Positions 39,318 through 47,604 of a DNA stretch of 64,000 nucleotides are shown here, piece after piece. Location of the stretch: contig NZ_LJRO01000305.1 in the NCBI RefSeq assembly GCF_001401155.1, forward strand, positions 97,570 to 161,569, read 5' to 3'. Position 1 is the stretch's first letter, and each line of letters opens with the position of its first letter. Origin of the DNA: Pseudomonas tremae. GTDB lineage: Bacteria; Pseudomonadota; Gammaproteobacteria; Pseudomonadales; Pseudomonadaceae. Under the pieces are notes generated by a model. That model worked only from the letters and a program-made list of their open reading frames with translations. It was not told the origin of the DNA and searched no databases. The translations under genes were made by a program, and so were the position numbers.

Positions 39318-40184
39318 GTGAGTCTCACAGTCATTCAGCAGCTCAGGTCTTCAAAAAGTTATCAGCGTCTGGTGATTGGCATTGCTCTCAGTGTCCTCTT
39401 GGTCGGCTGCTCGAGTTCGCCCTCGGGCGGCGTTCGCGTCGTGGATCGCAACGGCAATGCCGTTGCGCAACGCCCGACGGTGACCACTGGCCAATACGTG
39501 GTCAGGCGCGGTGATACGCTTTTTTCTATTGCATTTCGTTACGGCTGGGACTGGAAAGCGCTGGCGGCCCGTAATCAGATTCCGGAGCCGTTTACAATCA
39601 AGCCAGGTCAGACGATTCGCTTTGACGGCCGTTCCTCTTCAACGCAGGGTGTAGCGTCGACTTCCGAATCGGGACGTCCGGCGACCACTTCATCAACCAC
39701 TACCAGCAGCTCCGGCTCGGTCAAAACCACGGTCATGTCGAAGCCGGTTGCGGTTGTACCGGTGGTGATACCTCCTTCGGCGACTACCGCCACAGGCCCG
39801 GCCGGCCGGTCTCCGTCGGGTTGGACCTGGCCTTCTAGTGGCATTTTGATAGGAAAATTTTCCTCAAACGGCAGTTTGAATAAAGGAATTGATATCGCTG
39901 GTGATTTGGGACAGCCTGTTTTGGCAGCGTCTGATGGGTCAGTTGTTTACGCCGGAAGTGGATTACGGGGCTACGGCGAATTGATCATCATCAAACACAG
40001 CGATACCTACGTCAGTGCCTACGGTCATAACCGCAGGCTTTTGGTACGGGAAGGGCAACAGGTCAAGGCAGGGCAGACGATTGCCGAAATGGGGTCAACA
40101 GGAACTGACCGGGTGAAGCTGCATTTTGAGATTCGCCGCCAAGGTAAACCTGTAGACCCGCTGGGATTCTTGCCACGTCGTTGA
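39318..40184 (+). CDS. nlpD: LysM/M23-family lipoprotein NlpD
   Basis: A 288-residue outer-membrane lipoprotein that activates cell-wall amidases during division. Lipoprotein signal with the lipobox LVGC (Cys about 31), a LysM peptidoglycan-binding domain (about 61-105, YVVRRGDTLFSIAFRYGWDW), a Ser/Thr-rich linker, and a C-terminal M23-like domain (NKGIDIAGDLGQPV to LHFEIRRQGKPVDPLGFL) lacking the full zinc-ligand set, as in NlpD proteins. GTG start with AAAGGGAG upstream. In pseudomonads the main rpoS promoter usually lies within nlpD. Confidence 0.93.
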   Translation: MSLTVIQQLRSSKSYQRLVIGIALSVLLVGCSSSPSGGVRVVDRNGNAVAQRPTVTTGQYVVRRGDTLFSIAFRYGWDWKALAARNQIPEPFTIKPGQTIRFDGRSSSTQGVASTSESGRPATTSSTTTSSSGSVKTTVMSKPVAVVPVVIPPSATTATGPAGRSPSGWTWPSSGILIGKFSSNGSLNKGIDIAGDLGQPVLAASDGSVVYAGSGLRGYGELIIIKHSDTYVSAYGHNRRLLVREGQQVKAGQTIAEMGSTGTDRVKLHFEIRRQGKPVDPLGFLPRR

Positions 40185-40193
40185 TAGTTGCCA

Positions 40194-40221
40194 GCCTGTT
40201 CCTGGCGTAATAGGAACAGGC
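40194..40221 (+). other. 10-bp hairpin between nlpD and rpoS
   Basis: GCCTGTTCCT (40194-40203) and AGGAACAGGC (40212-40221) pair perfectly around an 8-base loop, 66 bases before the rpoS ATG. No T run follows. It is a candidate structural element of the rpoS leader. Confidence 0.5.
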
Positions 40222-40287
40222 TCAAGTGTTGCCATGGAACCAGGCGGCGCTGGAGCTTGAGGTCGAACTCACCAAAGGACTAAAGCA

Positions 40288-41295
40288 ATGGCTCTTGGCA
40301 ACGAAGCGCCGGAGTTTGACATCGATGATGAAGTGCTCCTTATGGAAGCCGGCATTGTCCTGAAGGAAGCGTCAGACGAGAAGCAGCCACCCGCTGCCTC
40401 GGGGCGTACCAAGGTCAAGCAATCATCATCGCTCAAACAACATAAATACATTGATTACACACGGGCGCTCGACGCAACCCAGTTGTACCTCAATGAAATC
40501 GGTTTCTCCCCTCTGCTGTCCCCGGAAGAAGAAGTCTATTTTGCGCGCCTGTCGCAAAAGGGAGATCCGGCCGGGCGCAAACGCATGATTGAAAGCAATC
40601 TGCGGCTGGTGGTCAAGATTGCCAGGCGTTACGTCAATCGTGGCCTGTCACTTCTCGACCTGATCGAGGAGGGCAATCTGGGGTTGATCCGGGCTGTCGA
40701 GAAATTCGACCCTGAACGCGGCTTTCGCTTTTCCACCTATGCCACTTGGTGGATTCGTCAGACCATCGAACGGGCAATCATGAATCAGACCCGGACCATC
40801 CGGTTGCCGATTCATGTGGTCAAGGAACTCAATGTCTATCTGCGTGCAGCCAGAGAGCTGACTCAGAAACTGGACCACGAACCGACCCCTGAAGAAATCG
40901 CCAACCTGCTGGAAAAGCCAGTGGGTGAGGTCAAGCGCATGCTGGGCCTGAATGAGCGTGTATCTTCCGTGGATGTGTCGTTGGGGCCTGATTCCGACAA
41001 GACTCTGCTGGACACCCTGACTGACGATCGTCCCACCGATCCGTGTGAGCTTCTGCAGGACGATGATCTGTCGCAGAGCATCGATCAGTGGCTGTCCGAA
41101 CTCACCGAGAAGCAGCGTGAAGTGGTTATCCGTCGCTTTGGCCTGAGGGGGCATGAGAGCAGCACACTTGAAGATGTAGGGCTTGAGATCGGTCTGACAC
41201 GCGAGCGTGTAAGGCAGATCCAGGTTGAAGGACTCAAGCGCCTGCGAGAGATCCTTGAAAAGAACGGTTTGTCCAGCGAATCGCTCTTCCAGTAG
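40288..41295 (+). CDS. rpoS: RNA polymerase sigma factor RpoS (sigma-38)
   Basis: The 335-residue stationary-phase and stress sigma factor. Region 1.2/2: DATQLYLNEIGFSPLLSPEE and LLDLIEEGNLGLIRAVEKFD; the region 2.4 -10-reading helix is in FSTYATWWIRQTIERAIMNQ; region 3: REVVIRRFGLRG; region 4.2 helix-turn-helix: GLEIGLTRERVRQIQVEGL. AAAGGA precedes the ATG. Follows nlpD as in all pseudomonads; full length with no stop or frameshift. Confidence 0.98.
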   Translation: MALGNEAPEFDIDDEVLLMEAGIVLKEASDEKQPPAASGRTKVKQSSSLKQHKYIDYTRALDATQLYLNEIGFSPLLSPEEEVYFARLSQKGDPAGRKRMIESNLRLVVKIARRYVNRGLSLLDLIEEGNLGLIRAVEKFDPERGFRFSTYATWWIRQTIERAIMNQTRTIRLPIHVVKELNVYLRAARELTQKLDHEPTPEEIANLLEKPVGEVKRMLGLNERVSSVDVSLGPDSDKTLLDTLTDDRPTDPCELLQDDDLSQSIDQWLSELTEKQREVVIRRFGLRGHESSTLEDVGLEIGLTRERVRQIQVEGLKRLREILEKNGLSSESLFQ

Positions 41296-41317
41296 CGCCC
41301 CTCCCGCAGTGTCACCC

Positions 41318-41355
41318 AAGGCCGATATAACACTTGATGTGTGTATCGGCCTTTT
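41318..41355 (+). terminator. rpoS terminator
   Basis: AAGGCCGATA pairs with TATCGGCCTT around a 16-base loop, ending in TTTT, 23 bases after the rpoS stop. Confidence 0.8.
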
Positions 41356-41454
41356 CATATGTCTTTCGTCATCTAAATTTGTGCGTGTGATTTCTCTGCG
41401 CGTTTCCAGGCGGAGGGTGTCGCCGGTTTCATCAGGTAAGTAACGCCGGATTCT

Positions 41455-41472
41455 TGTAATCCATCGCGTACA
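41455..41472 (+). promoter_or_regulatory. candidate GacA-binding upstream activating site of rsmZ
   Basis: TGTAAT-N6-CGTACA departs from the known TGTAAG-N6-CTTACA consensus at one base in each half. It lies about 172 bases upstream of the predicted rsmZ start, the spacing known for rsmZ genes of fluorescent pseudomonads. A -10 element for rsmZ is TAATAT at 41632-41637. Confidence 0.5.
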
Positions 41473-41643
41473 TCTGTTGTAAGTCATCAAGGCTTTGTGG
41501 GTGAGAATTCCTGCCAAACGGCATGTAGGCTGGCTCCAGGTTGCTGATTTTAAAGTCTTTATTTTCTGAGTGGTCAGGCTCGCAGAAATATTCTGGAGCG
41601 TTTGAGGTGTTGCTCTTCGAGGTTAAATCTCTAATATCGAAGC

Positions 41644-41777
41644 TGTGCCAACGGATCGGCACAGGCTATCAAGGATGACGGCCAAGGACATCGCAGGACG
41701 CGATTCATCAGGATGATGACAAGGGAATACAGGGATTAGGGAGAAAATGTGGGCGGGTCATACCGCCCCTTTTTTTT
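41644..41777 (+). ncRNA. rsmZ: RsmZ, small RNA that sequesters RsmA/CsrA proteins
   Basis: Placed between rpoS and fdxA exactly as in other Pseudomonas. The sequence begins TGTGCCAACGGATCGGCACA, a 5' hairpin presenting ACGGAT in its loop, and carries eight GGA motifs in all (AAGGAT, AAGGAC, CAGGAC, CAGGAT, and three GGGA near the end), several in hairpin loops such as GATGACGGCC...and CATCAGGATGATG. It ends in a GGGCGG/CCGCCC stem with eight T (41751-41777). By family knowledge it is induced by GacS/GacA and titrates RsmA/RsmE, relieving translational repression of secondary metabolism and virulence genes. The 5' end is inferred from the -10 box; error of a few bases is possible. Confidence 0.9.
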
Positions 41778-41802
41778 GCCTGTCAAACAGCAAGTGCGAC
41801 TC

Positions 41803-41830
41803 AAAAAAAAGGCCCTGCGAAGGGCCTTTT
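41803..41830 (-). terminator. fdxA terminator
   Basis: On the minus strand AGGCCCT pairs with AGGGCCT around TCGC and ends in eight T. Flanking A and T runs mean it can also stop plus-strand transcripts that pass the rsmZ terminator. Confidence 0.85.
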
Positions 41831-41843
41831 GTCTGTCTGGAAT

Positions 41844-42167
41844 CTAGCGCTCCAGGTGTTCGATCTTGCCTGGTTTGCCATCCCACTCTGCGGCGTCCGG
41901 CATACCGTCTTTCTTTTCGGTGATGTTGGGCCACACCTCGGCAAGTTCGGCGTTGAGCTCGATGAAGTTTTCCATGCCGGCCGGGATCTCGTCTTCGGAG
42001 AAAATGGCTACAGCAGGGCACTCTGGTTCACAGAGTGCACAGTCGATGCATTCGTCCGGGTGAATCACCAGGAAGTTCGGGCCTTCGTAAAAGCAGTCCA
42101 CCGGACAGACTTCTACGCAGTCGGTGTACTTGCACTTGATGCAGTTGTCGGTGACGACGAAGGTCAT
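41844..42167 (-). CDS. fdxA: 7Fe ferredoxin I
   Basis: A 107-residue ferredoxin with one [3Fe-4S] and one [4Fe-4S] cluster. Cysteines: CIKCKYTDCVEVCP (7Fe arrangement, with one 4Fe cysteine missing from the first motif as usual) and CIDCALCEPECP. The C-terminal extension (about residues 55-107) is typical of the Azotobacter FdI type. Convergent with rsmZ. The 240-base region upstream (42168-42413) holds its promoter; I see no other gene there. Confidence 0.95.
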   Translation of the reverse strand: MTFVVTDNCIKCKYTDCVEVCPVDCFYEGPNFLVIHPDECIDCALCEPECPAVAIFSEDEIPAGMENFIELNAELAEVWPNITEKKDGMPDAAEWDGKPGKIEHLER

Positions 42168-42413
42168 TTCTAATTTTCTCCTCAGGCGGCTGCAGCAGAG
42201 CCCTTCCAGACAGGGTTGCCAGGTTCGGGAGGTTTCCCGGCCCTATGAAAACACGTGCTTTTGGTGGGTGACCTTGAGGCAGTCGGACTGCGTCGCCTGC
42301 CACCTACCCTTGGTTCGCTGCGTTTTCACGCGGCTCGAAAAACAGCTCGGCCAGGCTAAAAGCCGAGAGCATCCCAAACCGCGCGGGATTCTAACAGTAT
42401 GTAATGCTTCGCG

Positions 42414-44977
42414 TCACAGTCGAGTTTGCAATGTATAGAGCAAATCCAGCGCCTGTCGCGGGGTCAGGTCATCGACCTTGATCTTCGACAGTTCATCCAG
42501 TACTGGGTGCGGCAGGCTTGCGAACATATCGCTCTGCTGCGGGATCGCGGGTTTGCCGGGTTTCGCCCTTGGCTGGTCGTGCGGCAGGCTGGTGGTTTCC
42601 AGGCGCTGCAAGTGCTCTTTGGCACGTGTGATGACTTTCCCCGGAACGCCCGCAAGCTGCGCAACCGCCAGGCCATAGCTCTGGCTGGCTGGCCCCGGCA
42701 GCACACGGTGCAGGAAGACGATTCGCTCGTTATGCTCGGTGGCATTGAGGTGCACGTTGTTCACCAGCGGCTCGCTTTCCGGCAGAACCGTCAGCTCGAA
42801 ATAGTGCGTTGCGAACAGCGTGTAGGCACGCAGTTGCGCAAGGCATTCGGCAGCAGCCCACGCCAGCGACAGGCCGTCGAAGGTGCTGGTGCCGCGTCCC
42901 ACCTCATCCATCAGCACCAGGCTCTTGTCCGTGGCGTTGTGCAGGATGTTTGCTGTCTCGCTCATTTCGACCATGAACGTCGATCGTCACTGGAACCTAT
43001 ACGGGTAAAGATCCGGTCCACCAGTGACAGCTCGCAACTGGCTGCGGGCACGAAGCTGCCGATGTGGGCCAGCAGCACGATCAGTGCTGTCTGACGCATG
43101 TAGGTCGATTTACCACCCATGTTCGGGCCGGTGATGACCAGCATGCGGGTGCTGTCGTCCAGTGCCAGGTCATTGGCGACGAAAGGCGTGCTCAGTACCT
43201 GCTCCACCACCGGGTGACGGCCCTGTTCGATGCGCATGCAGGGTTCAGTGACGAATCGCGGGCAGTTGAGGTCCAGGTTCAGAGCGCGCTCTGCAAGGTT
43301 GCTTAGCACGTCCAGCTCGGCCAGCGCCCCTGCAGTGTCCTGAAGCGGCGCAAGGTGGCCGATCAGGTCCTCGAGCAGCGCTTCGTACAACATTTTCTCG
43401 CGTGCCAGCGCCCGACTTTTTGCCGACAGCGCCTTGTCTTCGAACTCCTTGAGTTCCGGCGTAATGAACCGCTCGGCGCCCTTGAGGGTCTGGCGACGTA
43501 TATAGTCAGGCGGCGCCTGTTCGGCCTGCTTGCTCGGCAACTCGATGAAGTAGCCGTGTACGCGGTTGTAACCCACTTTCAGATTGGCCAGGCCGGTACG
43601 GGCTTTTTCCCGAGCCTCCAGATCAATCAGAAACTGCCCGGCGTTTTCACTCAGCGATTGCAGGTCATCCAGTTCGGCGTCGTACCCGGTCTTCAAAACG
43701 CCACCGTCACGAATCACCGCGGGAGGGTTATCGATGATTGCGCGTTGCAGCAGGTCAGCCAATTCCGGATAGGTGCTGGCCGTCTGCGCCAGTTGTTGCA
43801 GATGCGGCGTGTCCAGGTCCGCCATCGCCTTTTGCAGCTCGGGCAGGGCGCTCAAGGCATCACGCAGCCGCGCAAGATCGCGGGGCCGGGCGTTGCGCAG
43901 ACCGATACGGGCCAGAATCCGCTCGATGTCGCCAATTTCCTTGAGCTGCGGTTGCAGGTGCTCGAAGCGATAGCGATCCAGAAAGCAGGCAATCGACGTC
44001 TGGCGCGCCTGAAGAATCGGCAGGTCGCGCAACGGGCGGTTCAGCCAGCGGGTCAGCAGTCGCGTGCCCATCGCTGTCTGGCAACGGTCCATGACCGATT
44101 GCAGGGTATTGTCGCGGCCACCAGACAGGTTGATGTCCAGTTCCAGATTGCGGCGTGTGGCGGCATCGAGGATCACGGTATCGTCAAGACGCTCGTGACG
44201 CAGGCTGCGCAAATGCGGCAGGGCAGTACGCTGGGTCTCCTTGGCGTAGCCGAGCAGGCACCCCGCAGCGCCAATGGCAAGGGTCAGGTTTTCGCATCCA
44301 AAACCTTTGAGGTCCTGTGTCGAAAACTGCTGACACAGACTTTTATGAGCCGAGTCGCGCTCGAAATCCCACGGGGCACGACGGCGGGCGCCTCGGCGTT
44401 TCTCCGCCGGCAGACCTTGCGGCCAGTCGTCCGGGATCAGCAATTCTACGGGATTGATACGCTCCAGCTCGGCAAGCAGGTTTTCCCAGCCCTTGATCTC
44501 CAGCACGCTGAAGTTGCCGCTGGTGATGTCCAGCACGGCAAGGCCGAACAGGCGCTCATCGCCGAGCACGGCTGCGATCAGGTTGTCCCTGCGCTCATCC
44601 AGCAACGCCTCGTCGCTGATGGTCCCCGGTGTGATGATCCGCACTACCTGACGATCCACCGGGCCTTTGCTGGTCGCCGGGTCGCCGATCTGCTCGCAGA
44701 TGACCACCGACTCGCCCAGCTTCACCAGTTTGGCCAGGTAGCCCTCGGCGGCATGGTAGGGAATCCCGCACATGGGAATGCTCTGGCCTGCCGACTGGCC
44801 GCGTGCGGTCAGCGTGATATCCAGCAGTTTGGCGGCTTTTTTCGCATCTTCGTAGAAGATCTCGTAAAAATCGCCCATGCGATAGAACATCAACTGATCC
44901 AGGTGCTGGTTTTTGAGTTTCCAGTACTGCTGCATCATCGGAGTGTGTGAGGAGAGGTCGGAAATTGCTTTATTCAT
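42414..44977 (-). pseudogene. mutS: mutS, frameshifted: DNA mismatch-repair ATPase in two frames
   Basis: MutS recognises mismatches and starts repair with MutL. The frame opens at ATG 44977 (MNKAISDLSSHTPMMQQYWK) with the mismatch-binding FYRMGDFYEIF motif and runs through Walker A (GPNMGGKSTYMRQT) to IFTRIGSSDD. It then reads RRSWSK and stops at 42962, giving 671 residues. The rest (MVEMSETANILHNATD, Walker B in LMDEVGRGTSTFDG, C-terminal region to 42414) continues intact in another frame. The expected joining residues LAGGRSTF are disrupted. An intact gene would encode about 859 residues. The junction is best explained by a 16-base deletion between two copies of GACGATC, one copy remaining at 42982-42988. 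The truncated product lacks the ABC signature, Walker B and the C-terminal part, so it should be inactive. Confidence 0.9.
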
Positions 44978-45238
44978 CAGTGGCTTAGGCAAGTTCTTGA
45001 GAAGGGGGTTGGGCAACCTTGAGGCATGACGAGCGATCCCTCTTTGAATCAAGGGCGTCTGCCGGGTATTTGCGATTGTCGCAAGGTTATCACGCACGAT
45101 CAGGTGGTGCAGTTCTGGCGTGACGGCTGTTCATTGATGACCAGACGTTTCCCGGCGGCCCTGAACGTCGATTTGCCGTATAGACTTTCAGCGTCGGCAT
45201 TCGATAGTCGAATGCTCCTTGATAAAAAAGGATTTTAT

Positions 45239-45364
45239 ATGAAAAAGAAGAGGGCCAGAGACTCTGTCAACGGGCAATTCATTCCTTTGGAAGAAGCCAA
45301 AAAAAGACCGAGAGAAACCACGGTTGAAACGGTCAAAAAACCGGAGCGCAGGAAAACTGACTGA
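45239..45364 (+). CDS. small basic protein of 41 residues
   Basis: ATG 45239 with AAAGGA about 7 bases upstream gives MKKKRARDSVNGQFIPLEEA followed by KKRPRETTVETVKKPERRK. It is very basic. The pattern R-D-x-x-N-G-x-F-x-x-x-x-x-A-x-x-x-P-x-x-T-T-V resembles a group of tiny hypothetical proteins, often phage-linked, of unknown role. It lies between the divergent mutS and pncC, on the pncC strand. A longer in-frame start at 45026 is unlikely because the composition changes. Probably real. Confidence 0.55.
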   Translation: MKKKRARDSVNGQFIPLEEAKKRPRETTVETVKKPERRKTD

Positions 45365-45442
45365 TCAATCGGCCATTGCAGGGTTGCTGCAGTGCTCTGG
45401 TGAGCATTTGCTGCAGGTCTTGTGCATGAACAGGAGAACGTC

Positions 45443-45943
45443 GTGGATCAGATAACCGGGCTTGCCGATACCTTGGGCAAGCTTCTAGACGCAATGAGCG
45501 CTCAAGTGACCACCGCCGAATCCTGCACGGGAGGCGGTATTGCGGAGGCAATTACGCGCATCGCCGGCAGCTCCGCATGGTTCGAGGCAGGCTATGTGAC
45601 TTACTCGAACGCTCAGAAGACCCGACAATTGGGTGTCCCGGCGGCATTGTTCACTCAAGTGGGGGCGGTCAGCCAGCCGGTCGTCGAAGCCATGGTGCGA
45701 GGTGCGCAGCGTGAAAGTGGCGCTCGATACGCCGTGGCGGTCAGTGGCGTGGCGGGGCCGGGCGGCGGGTCGGTCGACAAGCCAGTCGGTACGGTATGGC
45801 TCTGCTGGGGCGATGGTGAGGCGCTTGTTGCGCAGTGTCACCGGTTCGATGGCGACCGCGATCAGGTACGTCGGCAGACGGTCGAAGCCGCGCTACACGG
45901 GCTGATACAGCTTGCACATGGAGAAATGCCAAAACAGGGGTAG
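45443..45943 (+). CDS. pncC: nicotinamide-nucleotide amidase (CinA C-terminal domain)
   Basis: A 166-residue stand-alone CinA C-terminal domain protein that deamidates NMN to nicotinate mononucleotide in NAD recycling. Seen: VTTAESCTGGGIAEAITRIAGSS with the catalytic serine, YVTYSNAQKTRQLGV, and AVSGVAGPGGGSVDKPVGTV. GTG 45443 with AGGAG 7 bases upstream is preferred; another in-frame GTG at 45422 lacks a binding site. Conserved position directly before recA. Often annotated cinA. Confidence 0.92.
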   Translation: MDQITGLADTLGKLLDAMSAQVTTAESCTGGGIAEAITRIAGSSAWFEAGYVTYSNAQKTRQLGVPAALFTQVGAVSQPVVEAMVRGAQRESGARYAVAVSGVAGPGGGSVDKPVGTVWLCWGDGEALVAQCHRFDGDRDQVRRQTVEAALHGLIQLAHGEMPKQG

Positions 45944-45968
45944 GCGCGCGCTCATCGCTGTGGAATAA

Positions 45969-45988
45969 TACTGTCTACTTATACAGGT
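45969..45988 (+). promoter_or_regulatory. LexA (SOS) box of recA
   Basis: CTGT-N8-ACAG (45971-45986) within TACTGTCTACTTATACAGGT, close to the SOS consensus, 50 bases upstream of the recA ATG. Indicates DNA-damage induction of recA-recX. Confidence 0.9.
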
Positions 45989-46036
45989 GTTGTGGCCGTC
46001 AAGGCCCTAATTGAATTTGATTACGTGAGGACTTCA

Positions 46037-47101
46037 ATGGACGACAACAAGAAGAAAGCCTTGGCTGCGGCCTTGGGTCAGATCGAGCGTCAGTTCGGTA
46101 AAGGTGCCGTGATGCGCATGGGCGACCATGACCGCCAAGCGATCCCCGCCATCTCCACTGGTTCTCTGGGTCTGGATATCGCACTCGGTATCGGCGGATT
46201 GCCAAAAGGCCGGATCGTCGAGATCTACGGTCCGGAATCTTCCGGTAAAACCACGCTGACGCTGTCGGTCATCGCGCAAGCCCAGAAAATGGGTGCTACC
46301 TGTGCGTTCGTCGATGCCGAACACGCTCTGGACCCTGAATACGCAGGCAAGCTGGGCGTCAATGTCGACGACCTGCTGGTTTCGCAGCCGGACACCGGCG
46401 AGCAGGCGCTGGAAATCACCGACATGCTGGTGCGTTCCAACGCCATTGACGTAATTGTCGTCGACTCCGTGGCTGCGCTGGTGCCCAAGGCCGAGATCGA
46501 AGGCGAGATGGGTGACATGCACGTAGGTCTGCAGGCGCGTCTGATGTCGCAGGCTCTTCGCAAAATCACCGGCAACATCAAGAATGCTAACTGCCTGGTG
46601 ATCTTCATCAACCAGATCCGCATGAAGATCGGCGTTATGTTTGGTAGCCCGGAAACCACCACCGGTGGTAACGCTCTGAAATTTTACGCTTCGGTACGTC
46701 TGGACATCCGCCGCACAGGTGCGGTGAAAGAAGGCGACGAGGTTGTGGGCAGTGAGACCCGCGTCAAAGTAGTTAAAAACAAGGTTGCACCGCCTTTCCG
46801 TCAGGCCGAGTTCCAGATTCTCTACGGCAAGGGTATCTACCTGAACGGTGAGATCGTTGACTTGGCTGTCCTGCACGGTTTTGTCGAGAAGTCCGGTGCC
46901 TGGTACAGCTACCAAGGCAGTAAGATCGGCCAGGGTAAAGCCAACTCGGCCAAGTTCCTGGCAGATAACCCGGAAATCTGCAAAGCGCTTGAGAAGCAGA
47001 TTCGCGATAAGCTGCTCACCCCAGGCGTAGATACCAAGGCAGTAGGTTCCCGTGAAGCGGTAGTTGCCGCTGACGTGGCCGAAGCAGACGCCGATATCTG
47101 A
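46037..47101 (+). CDS. recA: recombinase RecA
   Basis: 354 residues. It forms the strand-exchange filament and triggers LexA self-cleavage. Walker A GPESSGKTTL at about residues 68-77, Walker B VIVVDSVAAL, loop L1 EIEGEMGDMHVGLQARLM, loop L2 NQIRMKIGVMFGSPETTTGG, and an acidic C-terminal tail. ATG 46037, MDDNKKKALAAALGQIERQF, is the family start; an upstream in-frame ATG at 45992 lies just past the LexA box and is unlikely. recX follows after 5 bases. Confidence 0.99.
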   Translation: MDDNKKKALAAALGQIERQFGKGAVMRMGDHDRQAIPAISTGSLGLDIALGIGGLPKGRIVEIYGPESSGKTTLTLSVIAQAQKMGATCAFVDAEHALDPEYAGKLGVNVDDLLVSQPDTGEQALEITDMLVRSNAIDVIVVDSVAALVPKAEIEGEMGDMHVGLQARLMSQALRKITGNIKNANCLVIFINQIRMKIGVMFGSPETTTGGNALKFYASVRLDIRRTGAVKEGDEVVGSETRVKVVKNKVAPPFRQAEFQILYGKGIYLNGEIVDLAVLHGFVEKSGAWYSYQGSKIGQGKANSAKFLADNPEICKALEKQIRDKLLTPGVDTKAVGSREAVVAADVAEADADI

Positions 47102-47106
47102 TACCC

Positions 47107-47574
47107 ATGGCCGCTGTGCTTGATACGCCTGTCGCCATACGGCGCACTGCAATGGACCTGCTCGCGCGACGCGAGCACGGTCGAGTCGAGCTGACGCGCA
47201 AATTGCGTCAGCGCGGCGCTCCTCCGGAGCTCATCGAAGCCGCCCTCGACCGGCTGGTCGAAGAAGGTCTGCTCTCTGAATCTCGTTACCTTGAAAGCTT
47301 TGTCTCTTACCGGGCGCGCTCGGGCTATGGCCCTGTTCGTATTCGAGAAGAGCTGAATCAGCGTGGTTTGCAACGCGCTGATATCGAGCAGGCGCTCAAG
47401 GAATGCGGGGTGGACTGGCAAGAAAAGCTTCAGGATGTCTGGCAGCGCAAATTTGCCGGTGCATTACCCGTTGATGCTCGAGAACGCGCCAGGCAAGGGA
47501 GGTTTTTGAGTTATCGAGGATACCCACTGGACATGATCGGCCGCTTGCTAAGCGGCCGTGGTGGTGATGATTGA
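47107..47574 (+). CDS. recX: RecA regulator RecX
   Basis: A 155-residue helical three-repeat protein that caps and disassembles RecA filaments. Family marks are AMDLLARREHGRVELTRKLRQRG, VEEGLLSESRYLESFVSYRA and GPVRIREELNQRG. Cotranscribed with recA under the LexA box; convergent with the LOG gene. Confidence 0.95.
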   Translation: MAAVLDTPVAIRRTAMDLLARREHGRVELTRKLRQRGAPPELIEAALDRLVEEGLLSESRYLESFVSYRARSGYGPVRIREELNQRGLQRADIEQALKECGVDWQEKLQDVWQRKFAGALPVDARERARQGRFLSYRGYPLDMIGRLLSGRGGDD

Positions 47575-47604
47575 TCAATCAGAGCGTTGTGTGTGGCGCC
47601 TGAT

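Noticed and set aside
41432..41662. 76-codon minus-strand frame between rpoS and fdxA
   Set aside because: It overlaps the rsmZ promoter and upstream site, and no homologue or ribosome-binding site is evident; the region is regulatory.
43355..44950. 531-codon plus-strand frame opposite mutS
   Set aside because: Antisense shadow; the sense frame gives clear MutS motifs.
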